64,000 nucleotides of DNA from Bemisia tabaci (GCF_918797505.1 NC_092802.1:15893883-15957882), one strand, 5' to 3'. Positions 8,760-19,475 are shown, counted from the stretch's first letter. The notes: a model not told the origin generated them from the sequence alone. A program made the numbers and translations.

Positions 8760-9373
8760 GGGCCTGTTGCAAACTTTTGCTAGAGCAAAAATAAGAGTTG
8801 TTTCTTATAGATAATGCCTCAAAAATCACGATGAGCGCATCGGCAAAGTCTGAAATGCACTCATAACTTCACAATCTGCGTAAGAAATTTGCGGTTTTTT
8901 GAGCTTCCCGCTTCAAAAACGATACTACGGCACAGGTGAACATTTTGTTAGAGGAGTCGTTCCATCGTCGGCAATACTCATCATGGCCGACGACAATCCG
9001 CCAAAACACCTGTGATGGGACGAGATAACACCTGAACAGGATTAGACTAGATAACAATCGGCGTGTTTACGTTCATATTTTCCTCGCCCGCCTTGATTGA
9101 CCTTGAACTCTCCTCGAAATACGCGCGGAACTGCGCAAGCGTCGGCCATGATGAATATTGCCGACGATGGAGCGACTCTTCTAACAAAATGTTCACCTGT
9201 GCCGTAGTATCGTTTTTGAAGCGGGAAGCTCAAAAAAAACGCAAATTTCTTACGCAGATTGTGAAGTTATGAGTGCATTTCAGACTTTGCCGATGCGCAC
9301 ATCGTGATTTTTGAGGCATTGTCTATAAGAAACAACTCTTATTTTTGCTCTAGCAAAAGTTTGCAACAGGCCC
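8760..9373. mobile_element. GGGCCTG long-TIR element, copy 1 (614 bp)
   Basis: TIRs of roughly 190-200 bp start GGGCCTGTTGCAAACTTTTG and end CAAAAGTTTGCAACAGGCCC, with AAAAATCACGATGAG and GTCTGAAATGCACTC inside. Flanks ATT/ATT suggest a short target duplication. No transposase is present. The copy at 17922-18537 shares the outermost 12 bases and layout but has a diverged interior. Confidence 0.85.
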
Positions 9374-10255
9374 ATTCTCTTAATTCTCCTAACCCTTAAT
9401 AATTTCAAGCGAGCACCAAATTAATTCCGAAATCTTACATCAGCATGGCAGCGCTGAAAAAATGAAGTGAATGAGCCTTCGGCCTCAAGGGCAATAAGAC
9501 TCTCAATGGTCATTTCCCCCGACTAATTTGACATAATTGACTTTAAAGCGAAATTAAAAAAAAACGGAGGGTTACTCAGATTCGGCAATGCCAAATTTTG
9601 TGTATTTGACTTAATTTTCGGATGTATTCAAATGTGCAAAATCGAGGATTTCCTCGCATGCCGGCAACATAAATTTTAATCCGCTCGTCTTTTTTTGTCA
9701 CCGACCTGGCGAGGGGTGGTTATGGTCACTTGAGAATCCCTCGGACAGGCATTGATTGCCCTCTCAGCCGGTCCCTTTTCCACCTCGTTATGCTATCAAA
9801 ACCGCGGATCATGCGACTTAATCTGAGGGAATAAACAAGAGGTCACTTACAGGGATCCCTTCCTCCTCGATTTTTTCCTCGTTACGTCTTTCACGATTTA
9901 TTTGAAGCTTTTATTTTTCGCCTTTTAAATGATTTGATTGACGAGCATCCAAAAGTTAAAAAACATGGCTGAATGGTGGAATCACCGCAAATGCCAGGTT
10001 CAAAACATACAAGCAATATTATTTGTATTATAGAGGGGAAACTCTAACGGATTGGCGGTTCGCCTACAATTTTCGGTGTGGGCAACACGAGCTCGCACGT
10101 GGTCGAACAGTGGTATCATCGTGAAATGGTCACTTATTTGGAACACACGCCTGAAATAGCTGTTTACCGGAAAAGGAGAGGTTATTTTCACGCCATCCCC
10201 TTACTCAGAACACTTACGAAAATGAAAGTCACGAATGACAAATCGTTGTCTCCCG
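9374..10255. other. Unique region, no gene seen
   Basis: About 880 bp of single-copy sequence of mixed composition. No repeat partner and no convincing exon were seen. Confidence 0.4.
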
Positions 10256-10494
10256 CACAAAAGAACGTAGCTCCATTCCAAAGTTGCCAAATTGACTCAA
10301 ACAATTGATTTAGTTTACAAAGTTGTACCTGTGCAGATTTTATAAATTTTTTTCCTAATTTCTGCATGAAATTTGAGGAAAAATCAGTGACGTTTTCAGT
10401 CAGGAATGCCTAAGATTCTCCCAGTTAATATTCAATCTGCGAGGGAAAATTTGGCAACATTGAAATGAAGTTGCGTTCTTTCATGAGGAGAACG
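10256..10494. mobile_element. AACGTAGCTCC foldback
   Basis: The left arm AAAGAACGTAGCTCCATTCC and TTGCCAAATT pair with AATTTGGCAACATTG and AAGTTGCGTTCTTTC on the right. Interior: TTCTGCATGAAATTTGAGGA and AAAAATCAGTGA. Related sequence lies at 55752-55960 and 56725-56945. Confidence 0.65.
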
Positions 10495-11016
10495 ACGAAA
10501 TCCAACCAAATTGCGTACTTTATAGGGATAACTGATGACATAAAGCGATCAAAAGACGTATATACAACCGACGTCCATAACATCCGTGTAAACACATGGG
10601 CCTTCAAAGTTGAGAGATATTTCCACCCCGTAGAACACTTCATGAATCAAGATAAAGGACTGTGCCGTGAGCGAGAGCGGTATCCCAAACAAATATCTTG
10701 AAACCTGGGTTTCAACCCCTCTCATTGTAGCGCCATTGTTGAACTTTCATCAATTTGTAGTTGTAGGTAGATCTAGGCGGCGATAAAGTGACTGAATGGG
10801 GGATGAAAACAACAATAACGCTGTCCTCTAATCTGGGCCCGGCTGAATGTGGACCGAATTAGGCGGCGCGCGCGGCAAACAATGGGAATATGATGAGGCT
10901 ACTACAATCGGCTGTAATTTGTCTCCAAGACTGTCCGAAGCTCGCCTTCGTCGCTGAAACTTGCTCGCTGTTGCAAAAGTTAGTCGGGATCTTGCGGAAG
11001 CTGACAATATTCTTTT
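10495..11016. other. Unique region, no gene seen
   Basis: Single-copy sequence up to the next hAT-like element. Open frames are short and not protein-like. Confidence 0.35.
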
Positions 11017-11180
11017 CAGTGGCGCGGCGTGCTTTGCGATCTATCGATATGTTCCCATTTGAAGCTGGGGTAAATAATCGATTATGAAGGTGTTCGCTGC
11101 GAACACTCTGTTTATCGATACTTTTCCATAGGTTTAAACGACCGACCAATCGATTTATAGCAAAGCAAGCCACGCCACTG
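11017..11180. mobile_element. CAGTGGCG hAT-like MITE, copy 2
   Basis: 164 bp from CAGTGGCGCGGCGTG to CAAGCCACGCCACTG. Flanking octamers ATTCTTTT and ATTCTCCT agree at six of eight positions, as expected for an aged 8-bp hAT duplication. The centre is GGTGTTCGCTGCGAACA. Confidence 0.8.
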
Positions 11181-11270
11181 ATTCTCCTCCTCCGGATTCG
11201 AATCGTGAAAGCTGAGCGGTTCGGGAGCCAAGTCAAGTAACTCTAAAATTCATTCTGTACGATGTAGAGG

Positions 11271-11526
11271 TGGATTGCGTTGGAACGGAACCAATTGCAT
11301 TGCAATGTTGCTAAGATTGAGCAGCTTCTTTTGTCTTGGAAGAAAAACATGATCATCTATTAACAGTCGCTATTTTATTTGCTAAAAACTGTAAATTTTA
11401 GGCAAAAATTACCCTGTAAATTTCATATTTTTTCATGGTTTCAGTAATTTCATTGCAAAGGATGAAAATGCACAATCTTGGCATCATTGCAATTATTCTG
11501 GTTCATTTTTGCAAAATTAAATCCAA
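11271..11526. mobile_element. TTGCATTTTGC foldback, copy 2
   Basis: Closely follows the copy at 5638-5895: GTTGCTAAGATTGAGCAGC, CTAAAAACTGTAAATTTTAG, CATTGCAAAGGATGAAAATG. Both ends are somewhat diverged. Confidence 0.75.
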
Positions 11527-11730
11527 GTGTTGTTTTATTCCAATTTCTCAATTTCTTGTGTGTTTTTTTTTCACTAATACTTATAAAAACCGCTAATTTT
11601 AAACGAAAATAATAGTGTAAATTTGAATAGGTACTGTATATATATTGAGTATTTTTAAAAGGAAAGAAGAAGTTGCACGATTTTGAAAACACTGTAACCG
11701 CGCTGGTTCCTTTTGGCTAAATGCGATCCA
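11527..11730. mobile_element. Partial second TTGCATTTTGC copy
   Basis: Right half of a further diverged copy, ending GCGCTGGTTCCTTTTGGC and AAATGCGATCCA. It abuts copy 2 directly. Confidence 0.55.
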
Positions 11731-11746
11731 TATGTATACTACAGAG

Positions 11747-12316
11747 CAGTGTTCCAACTTCACCTCCAAGTTTTAGGAGCCGTTTGGCCCATCAAGTTCA
11801 ATTTTTAGGGGCCATTGAAGATTTTTTAGGGGCCGAATTGAATTTTTGCCTATATATCACGGCGCATTTAGTGAAAAGTTATACGCAAGATATACAGTTA
11901 CAGGACTTGCAAGTTGCAGCTCGCAGCCATTACCTACTTGGAAAGGGAAAGGCCAAAGGAATGATATTCCGATTTAAAACAAGGAGCTTTTAGTTTACTA
12001 AAGTTTGTTCAATTAAATAATACTTTTTCTGACTTCCTATTATGAAAAGTAGTAGAACGATTCTATAGTATGTACGATAAGTAGTGCGATTCTCGATCTG
12101 CCGAGCCGCTGCCGCGACGAAGTTCCGCGCGCAACTGCTTGCTAAGCGCGTTCAGTCCAGGCTGACTGAAAAAAATCTTGAAATCATCAAACCGTAATTT
12201 AAGATTGCGACAATTTTTTAGGGGCCACGTTTGGCGCAGGGTCTTCATTTTTTAGGGGCCATGACCGATTTTTTAGGAGCATTTGGCGACATGGCGCTCG
12301 TGGGGTTGGAACACTG
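11747..12316. mobile_element. CAGTGTTC hAT-like MITE with exact 8-bp duplication
   Basis: A 570-bp element from CAGTGTTCCAACTTCACC to GGTTGGAACACTG. It is flanked by CTACAGAG on both sides (11739-11746 and 12317-12324), an exact 8-bp target duplication. TIRs are imperfect and rich in TTTTTTAGGGGCC. CAG-start ends plus an 8-bp duplication fit the hAT superfamily. Relatives lie at 21980-22368 and, in part, 52602-52755. No coding region for a transposase. Confidence 0.9.
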
Positions 12317-12324
12317 CTACAGAG

Positions 12325-12908
12325 CATAAGTTCGGAATATTTCATCTAGTTTTTGTCGGAAATCGGCAGTAGCGGAGTCGGTGAGGGTGGCGGAGTGGCT
12401 ACCGTACAAATTGCACCGGTGTACACGATCACAGTGCAGCGGCCGATTCGGGCGTGGCGACAAAGGGATCAAAGGTAAGGGGCTCCCTCGGGGGGGGGGG
12501 GGGGGGGGCTTCCGTGGGCCCACCACACCGGCACGTGTCGCCCCGAGTGCGGCCACAGCGGAGGGTGGAGCCAGGAGGGCGCGACAAGTGGAGCTTTCCC
12601 AGCCTCTCAATTATCGGCTGACCAGATCGCCGCGGGGCGCCAAACGGCGGATTAATTAGCCTTGGGTCAAAAGATCACGCGGCTCCGAGGAAGTCGCTCG
12701 GAAAAACCTCCGACGCTGCGGCCCACAAATCCCACAATGGATCCAGTCAGTGGAGATTTTTTTCCTTTTGTTTTTTGTTTTTTTTATGCTTAGTTTTCAA
12801 TGAGCTTCCTTATACATGGAAATATACACTTTGTTCATACATGTAGAATAGTTCGTAACTTATTTACGTGAATGGAGAATTTGCACATAATTTTTCTATC
12901 GCTTCATC
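12325..12908. other. GC-rich island with G19 run
   Basis: Unique CpG-rich DNA containing an uninterrupted G19 at 12490-12508 and CCCACAATGGATCC near 12730. Short open frames are rich in Gly, Arg or Pro. No exon was recognised. Confidence 0.45.
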
Positions 12909-12912
12909 TATT

Positions 12913-13163
12913 CTGCCGTGCTAAGGAAGAACGCCGTACGAGCCTTCAGGCGTTGTCAAGTTACCTTCCTTAAAAACCGAATTTACTGAGAAAATGGTGC
13001 ATATTTTATTCCAATCTTTCAGACGATTTCCTGCGCAATTTAATCTACAATATCTGAAAATTTCAAAGAAAAATGTGCATGATTTTCGTCAAAAATACAT
13101 GTTTTATCGAGGGAATTTTGGCAACTTCGGATGTTCATACGGCGTTCTTCCTTTGCACTGCAG
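12913..13163. mobile_element. CTGCCG MITE with TATT duplication
   Basis: 251 bp from CTGCCGTGCTAAGGAAGAAC to GTTCTTCCTTTGCACTGCAG. Flanking TATT at 12909-12912 and 13164-13167 is a clean 4-bp duplication. Both arms contain GTTGCCAA-like motifs about 45 bp in. Confidence 0.9.
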
Positions 13164-13369
13164 TATTAGAGAGTATAAGGAGCTGATTTCGAAGTATTTT
13201 TTATAGTTTTGTTCTGATATGGGAAATGGTACTAAAAAAGATGTGTCTCCAAAGAACTGTTGTCTGCCAGACCAGGAAGTATACTAGTATAGCTGTGAGT
13301 GAGACAAAATATTGAGCACCGGAATTAAATAGAAATGGCGAATATGCCCTAGAAAGCCTCTATCGGCCC

Positions 13370-13646
13370 CTGCGGGCCGATTATTGAAATTGATAGACAA
13401 AGCGCTAGACAAAGAAAAAATAGAGTATGAAGCTATTCTATTGGTTGAAATGGTTGGTTCTTACAGACTAAGGGAGAAAATGATGGACTAAACTTTCGGA
13501 TCCCTCGTCGGTGGCCGTTACTTAGTCTATTACCTACCATCCTTTGTCCATTGCAACCATCCGCTTCCACCATTAGGATCCTTCCATATCCCTTTAGTCT
13601 TTTTTGTCTATAGCTTTGTCTATAAACTTCAATAATCGGTCCGCAG
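13370..13646. mobile_element. CTGCGGGC foldback, copy 1
   Basis: The left arm CTGCGGGCCGATTATTGAAA and TTGATAGACAAAG pairs with CTTTGTCTATA and AATAATCGGTCCGCAG. About 277 bp. Other copies lie at 36070-36336 and 39371-39592. Confidence 0.8.
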
Positions 13647-14122
13647 GTCTCAATTGACTTTTGAAAAAAATGAAGCATAGGAGAACCACCCGATAAAAAC
13701 CATTTAACTAAATACAAAAGAGGGGAGCAGAAGAGGAAAGAAAGAAATGTGAAAAAGTAGAAACAAATGAGAAAAGGAAATAAAGAATTCAACTAGGAGG
13801 AGTCAAGATAATGAATCCGCGTCAATTAAGACGAAAAATTAAAAGTTGAGAATGAGAGGTATATAACCTTGGTAGTTGAGAGGGAGGCGCGTGATTGGGG
13901 AGAGGGGGGGGGGGGTTGGAGAAAATAAGAAATAAATAAAAGAAATGAGGGAAAGTATGATCGGGGACGGCGAATCGAATGGAAGTTGTCGCACTCATGC
14001 CATGTTGCATTTATTGAGGGTTATTTTTTATTTTCAAGTCATGTAGACATGATTGCTCAAGTTGATTTACTGCTACTGATTCATTTTAGAGGCAACGCAT
14101 GTACCATAAGCTTACGCACATA
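13647..14122. other. Unique A-rich region with a G run
   Basis: AT-rich, with GGAGAGGGGGGGGGGGTTGG near 13900-13917. No gene recognised. Confidence 0.4.
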
Positions 14123-14360
14123 CTGCCGTGCTAAGGAAAAATGCCGTATGAACCTTTAGGCGTTGCCAAATTTCCTTTGATAAAACGATAATTTTCTGGT
14201 AAAATCGTGAATATTCTCTTTCAAATTTTTTAATTAATTTTTTGCGCAATTTCGCTTGAAATTCCTGAAAATTTCAAGGAAAAATATTCATAACGTTTCG
14301 CAAAAATTAACATTTTATTGAAGGATATTTGGCGACTCTCGAATCTTCATACGGCGTCCC
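14123..14360. mobile_element. CTGCCG MITE, right end lost
   Basis: The left end CTGCCGTGCTAAGGAAAAAT is intact. The right side reads ATTTGGCGACTCTCGAATC and ACGGCGTCCCGAAGGACGG, so the outermost ~15 bases of the right TIR were replaced. Confidence 0.8.
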
Positions 14361-14629
14361 GAAGGACGGTACCGGAGATAGCGATAGGAATGTCAAAATT
14401 TAATTTTGAATAATGTAGCATTGAATGGTACGAAAATTATATAAACATATTACGAGTTTAGTTAAAGATGTATTAATTAGAATGTACGAAATTAATATTT
14501 GTACCCTGTGAATCCTCTACGTGCACATATTTATACGTTAAAAAATGCACCTTATTCTCGTTTCGGGCACGGACACTGTCCGGCTATGTCCAAATATGTA
14601 TAGAAACAAATAAAGTCGCTGTAAAACCT

Positions 14630-14851
14630 AGTGCTCCCATTTCCCGGAACTTTTAGAGATTTTCCTGGATTTTTCCCGGAACTTTTGCAATTCCCAAAAT
14701 GTTCCGTATCCTCCAAATTTTCCGGAACTTTCTCGAAACTTTCGAAAAAATATCTAAGGAATCGCGGAACTTTTAACGGTCATGAAGTGGGAGAAGTTGG
14801 AACAAAAATGTTCCAAATCCCGGAACTTTTGACGGACATGGAATGGGAGCA
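14630..14851. mobile_element. GCTCCCATTTCC / GTTCCGGG element, copy 1
   Basis: From AGTGCTCCCATTTCCCGGAA to GACATGGAATGGGAGCA, packed with variants of CCGGAACTTTT. Copies lie at 24583-24963 (interrupted) and 45408-45590. About 222 bp. Confidence 0.75.
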
Positions 14852-15256
14852 GAGGTAAAACCAAAGATGAAAAAAGAAAAGAAATAGATAAAAGACCGAA
14901 GTGGCAACAACGCGAGTAGATGACTCTCGGAGCTGGAGCCTGTGGCGCGGGAGGGAGTCAAGTAGGCATTATGAATTTTCTGCCGTAATAAAAGCTTTTG
15001 TGGGAGTGGATTCCTGAATTGAATTAAAAATAAAAATACAGGGGGGCCCTTCGACCGTGGGGCGAGGGGGGGGGGGGGGGAGACGAACACTCGATTTGAA
15101 GGGGTGCACGCACCGATCGCGTTTTCGTTGGGGGCGCGAGACGTTCGCGATGGGCGACAAGGCGTTATTATTCCCGACGGCATTGCCTATTGATCGAAAT
15201 AATCGATTATTACGAGGAACAGGTTCGTCCGACGAGTCGCATTTGGTTTTGCTTAA
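14852..15256. other. Unique region with G run
   Basis: Contains GGGGGGGGGGGGGG-like sequence near 15066-15080 and a GC-rich stretch after it. No exon recognised. Confidence 0.4.
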
Positions 15257-15488
15257 ACTGGAAAAAAAAAAAAAAAAACATTGGATCTACAGTCCAGACT
15301 CTTGAAAAATTAACAAGAAAAAATATTCTTGATTTAATCGGATTATTTGCTTGAATCTAAAGGAAATCCGCTCAAGTTAAGAGGTTTGGTTCTTGATTTA
15401 AGCTTAAATCTGATTGAATCAAGAGTCCTTTTTCTTGTCAATGTTTTCAAGAGTCTGGACTCTAGATCCAATGTGTGTTTTTTCAGTG
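15257..15488. mobile_element. CACTGG-225 MITE, copy 1
   Basis: A decayed end (ACTGGAAAAAA with A17) and a right end TTTTTTCAGTG. Inside are ATTGGATCTACAGTCCAGAC, TCTTGATTTAATCGG and, mirrored, TTGAATCAAGAGTCC and GTCTGGACTCTAGATCCAAT. Nearly the whole element is one palindrome. Confidence 0.85.
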
Positions 15489-15703
15489 TATGCTGAAAGA
15501 AACTTTGTGCAAGTGTTGACGATTTGACTTTCACAATAATAACGTGGACATGCAACTATTCGAACTCTGTGGATGCCCGTGTTGCATATTTAAAAATTGA
15601 AGGCGCTCCGCATTGCTATGCAACTGATACTTCTCTCCGGATTCTTATGTTGCTAAGATTTGCGTGTTTCGTAGTTTCACGTGATAATGCATTTAGTTAT
15701 GTG

Positions 15704-15949
15704 CACTGAGAAAAAACTATGGTTATAATTATCATATGAGTGGTGTTCAATATGCACTCTTAATTAGTAGTGACCATAACCAATAATAGTGATATTTTTA
15801 CTGGAGCAATCGTAATTTTACGAGTGTGCGGTAGTAAAATTACCATTTAATGGTAAAAATATCTCTATTATTGGTTAGGGCAACTACTAATTAAGAGTTA
15901 ATATTGAACACCACTAATATGGTAATATAAATATAATTTTTTCTTAGTG
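15704..15949. mobile_element. CACTGAG palindromic MITE, single copy
   Basis: A foldback from CACTGAGAAAAAACTATGG to TTTTTTCTTAGTG. Mirrored arms carry ATATGAGTGGTGTTCAATAT, TCTTAATTAGTAG and CCAATAATAGTGATATTTTT. It shares CACTGAGAAAA-type ends with the other CACTG families but has unrelated internal sequence. Confidence 0.82.
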
Positions 15950-16960
15950 TAGGATCCCTTTATTATAGCAGATTTAACGTGTTTTTTGGTTTTTGGGCAG
16001 TGGTATTCCATCATTTTTTCCTATCTTATTCGGGTTTGGGTGATATTTTCCAAATCATGTAAGTGTCAATCTCTATTTTAAAAGTAGAGAGGTTGTTTTT
16101 CTTCGTTCCCTCTGGTATAATCAATCATATTTAATTTGAAATACAGCCTTCTGAAAGAACATCCGTTTTTGAGAATTCCAAGATTGTCAACAAAGTGAAT
16201 AAAACGGCTTTTCTTGTTTTACTCGCATTCGCAGTTTTGGCGCTTACGTGATTTAAAAAAATAATCGGTTCAATTACGGCCCTGACAATCTCAAAATTTA
16301 TTACCATACAAGCGTTTTAATATCGTTAATGTTTAAGAGTTAAAATAAATAAATTTTCAGATTTTACATAAAACCATGTTACCAAATATCCAAATAACCA
16401 AATATCTAGTTATTAAATAAAATAATTTAATTAAAATTTGTTTGCGTATTTTAATATAAATTAGATATTTAAACGAAAATCTTTCAAAGATAAGTATTAG
16501 AGTAAGATAAATTAAAATGAAGATTACAACCTAATAGAATTGGTAATCTTTAATTTTAAAAAATATAAAGACAGAAATTTAAATTTAAAGTTTGAATAAA
16601 ATTACCTTAGTATTTAGTTTTAACAAAATAAAATTAATTAAATTAAATGATTATATGAAGATACAGTCTAAATTTAAATTCATAATCAGGCAAATAATTA
16701 GTTTCCAGCTGTTTGTTCCGCCAAATGTGACATCCGCGCTATTACCTCCTCTGGAGAGGGTGCGCTGTCCTCCATCCCTCCCGCCCCTCGAATTGTACCC
16801 CCCTCCTCGCCGCTCCCCGTAATTAAACGATAATCAAGAGGTGCTCCACGCGCCAAATCTTACATAATTTATTTATTAAACAGTAATATAATTACTAGTA
16901 TTTATTTGAGCGAGGTCGCGCCTCGTCCTGTTCTCAGCCATTATGAGGAGGGCCTCCATT
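15950..16960. other. AT-rich unique region
   Basis: From about 16240 to 16700 the sequence is extremely AT-rich, with many AAATTTAAA-like words. This then changes abruptly to a CCTCC-rich stretch (16740-16820). No gene or repeat partner was recognised. Confidence 0.5.
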
Positions 16961-17095
16961 TTGCCGTGATAGGGAGGAACATCACACCAGTCTTCGAACG
17001 TTGCCAAATTTTATAAAATATACATTTTCAGGGAAACGTGAGAATTCTTTTCTTCCAATTTTTCGAAGAATTTTGTTCGCAATAATCAAATGCGC
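16961..17095. mobile_element. CTGCCG MITE, left half only
   Basis: TTGCCGTGATAGGGAGGAAC, CGAACGTTGCCAAATTTTA and TTTTCAGGGAAACGTG follow the left half of the family. The right half is absent. Confidence 0.65.
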
Positions 17096-17136
17096 TAGTG
17101 ACAAAACTTTATTTTAATGTTTCATGCTTATTAATT

Positions 17137-17393
17137 GAATCAGTGAGTTCGAAAACGCACCAACTCGGTAACTCGAAATTGCTCAATTTTCATTAGAGAC
17201 GGTCAATTTTTATAAAAGTCATTGAAGTTAGCGCATCTGTTCCAACTTGGACCTTTAAAATGCCCTTAAAAGCTTGTATTTTGGCGCCAAAAATATCTTT
17301 CTTAGACTAATTTCTTCATTTACTGTTTGGTTTCGTGTGTGTCTTGATTCTTTTCATTTTTCCGAGTTGGTGTGTTTTCGTTCTCACTGATTC
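17137..17393. mobile_element. GAATCAGTGAG foldback
   Basis: The left arm GAATCAGTGAGTTCGAAAAC, GCACCAACTCGG pairs with CCGAGTTGGTGTG, TTTTCGTTCTCACTGATTC on the right. About 257 bp, single copy in the window. Confidence 0.75.
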
Positions 17394-17806
17394 AGCAAAC
17401 AAAGATTTAGCAAACAAAGAAAAGATTTGTCCAAGCGCCTAGTTTTTACGTCGAGTATTAATGGAGTATCGCTCCTCGGAAAAGGCAATGCGTGATATCA
17501 TCTACCACGGCATTATTTACTACATGTTCTTCCATCGTCGATTTATCGTAACGCTGTGCTAGACCACTCGTCCCCCATGAAAAATTGCGAAACGCTTGCC
17601 CGCCCCCTTCCATTTCGATGAGAAATGATCTGTATAAATATCACCTTACATTTACTGAACGGGTTGGCGTTTCTATTTAGTGACAAAAAGTATAAAAGTG
17701 TTGCAGAGGATATTTTCGAGTTTTTTAAAACTTCTAAAGACGAGCAACGAAAACTTTTACAGAAACTAAAAAATCACTTAAATTCGTTACGTAACGCTTC
17801 ACATAA
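17394..17806. other. Unique region, no gene seen
   Basis: Single-copy sequence up to the next MITE. The short AT-rich open frames are not protein-like. Confidence 0.35.
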
Positions 17807-18650
17807 CACTGGAAAAAAACACATTGGATCTAGAGTCCAGACTCTTGAAAACATTGACAAGAAAAAAATACTCTTGATTCGATCAGATTTAAGCTTACAT
17901 CAAAAGGGAATCCGCTCAAATGGGCCTGTTGCATGCAAGAGATACAGCCGCGCGAATAGACTTTTTAAAGGTTAAATGACACGAAAATTACGATGGTCAC
18001 ATTAAAAAAGTCTGAAATACACTCCTTACTGCGCAATTTGCGTTGTTAGGAACGCGCTTTTTAAAATTTCCCGCGTCTGGGGGCAGTTTTCTAATCACCG
18101 GAAACGAGTAAACGGCGGGCTCGGTGATTTCGGAAGATGCCGAGTCGTTGTTGTTGTTATTTTTTCTTCAGTTTGTTTACAAACCCAACGTGATCTCTTA
18201 TAGTGGTCCATATACGCTTTATGCGCTAACCAAATCGATCAACTTTTAATATCCAACGCAATCCTCCTACATTTCATTTCACAATATCACGAGCTCCGAT
18301 TTTTAGGTTATGTTGTCAGTTTCAGTTGACCGGAAATGGCCGCGAGTTGCCGTTAATTGTTTCCGTTAGAAAACTACCCCCAGACGCGGAAATTTGAAAA
18401 AGCGCGTTCCTAACAACGCAAATTGCGCAGTAAGGAGTGTATTTCAGACTTTTTTAATGTGACCATCGTAATTTTCGTGTCATTTAACCTCTGAAAAGTC
18501 TATTCGCACGGCCGTATCTCTTGCATGCAACAGGCCCATTAAGAGGCTTGCTTCTTGATTCAAGCAAAAATCCGATTGAATCAAGAATATTTTTTCTTAT
18601 CGATGTTTTTATGAGTCTGGGCTCTTACTCCAATGTGTTTTTTTCCAGTG
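17807..18650. mobile_element. CACTGG-225 MITE, copy 2, split by insertion
   Basis: The left half (CACTGGAAAAAAACACATTG to CCGCTCAAAT) and right half (ATTAAGAGGCTTGCTTCTTG to TTTTTTTCCAGTG) rejoin at CTCAAATTAAGAGG, exactly as in uninterrupted copies. The intruder is the GGGCCTG element. Confidence 0.88.
17922..18537. mobile_element. GGGCCTG long-TIR element, copy 2, nested
   Basis: 616 bp from GGGCCTGTTGCATGCAAGAG to CTCTTGCATGCAACAGGCCC with TIRs of about 170 bp (ACGAAAATTACGATGGTCAC, GTTAGGAACGCGCTTTTT). The host reads AT on both sides of the insertion, a 2-bp duplication. Confidence 0.88.
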
Positions 18651-18754
18651 CACAATACCTCCTTTCCATCCCCCTGTAACACCGTGTAACGCGGCAAAGG
18701 CCCCCTCTCCCCCTTGAGCGTTATGAAGGGACAGGTCACGGCGCCTCACAACAT

Positions 18755-18895
18755 TTATGAACTCTCCTTAAAGTATTCGAGAATTTCAAGCAAAAATATT
18801 CATGGATATTCTCAAACTTGGATGGTTATTAAGGGGAAATTTGGCAACGTCTGAGTTTTCATGCGACGTTTTTCCTCCGCACGAGGCACCCGAGA
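18755..18895. mobile_element. CTGCCG MITE, right-half fragment
   Basis: AAATTTGGCAACGTCTGAG, TTTTCATGCGACGTTTTTCC match the right end. The terminal CACGGCAG is degraded. Confidence 0.6.
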
Positions 18896-19475
18896 GGCGC
18901 TATTGTTCCCCCCTTCATTAAAACCGGGAGGATTCATTACCGGAGGATCGGATCCCGATTTCCTTGGGCGGAGAAACAATCGGGGCGTTGAGTGCCCCTT
19001 CAACGGGCGGCCCCCGCAACCCGCAGAGCTCCTTGACTCCCCGCAAGATTGTCATAATTCGCGCCACCGCGCGCCGTTAATTGAGACGGATTGTGTGCAC
19101 TGCCATTGATTGCCGAGGCTTCCTTGTTCATGTCAGTCTGTCTTTGTCTTGTTTCTTTTTCTATTCTGCCTCCATTTCTCTTTCTTTTCTCCCTCTCCTT
19201 TCTTTTTTCCGCTCGAGTTCGAGGCACACGTTCGTGGAGTGCTTGTTCCCGGGCGCGCTTTTGTAGTTTCCTCGCTGTGAGTATGATTTCTCGATCGACG
19301 ATATCGTGGAAAACCAAATATGGCGTATTGTATGCACGCGCGTGCATTGGGTCTCCTCGGAGTTGACGGATCATTGAGTTTATTGAATTTTAGTAATTAA
19401 GAACTATACGAAATACGTGAGAAACGCGTATGCTGTTCTTGAAAAAACTTTATATACATAATCAAGTCAATAAAT
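18896..19475. other. GC-rich island, no gene seen
   Basis: CpG-rich unique DNA with a pyrimidine-rich tract at about 19140-19215. Open frames on both strands are low-complexity and lack splice signals. Confidence 0.45.
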
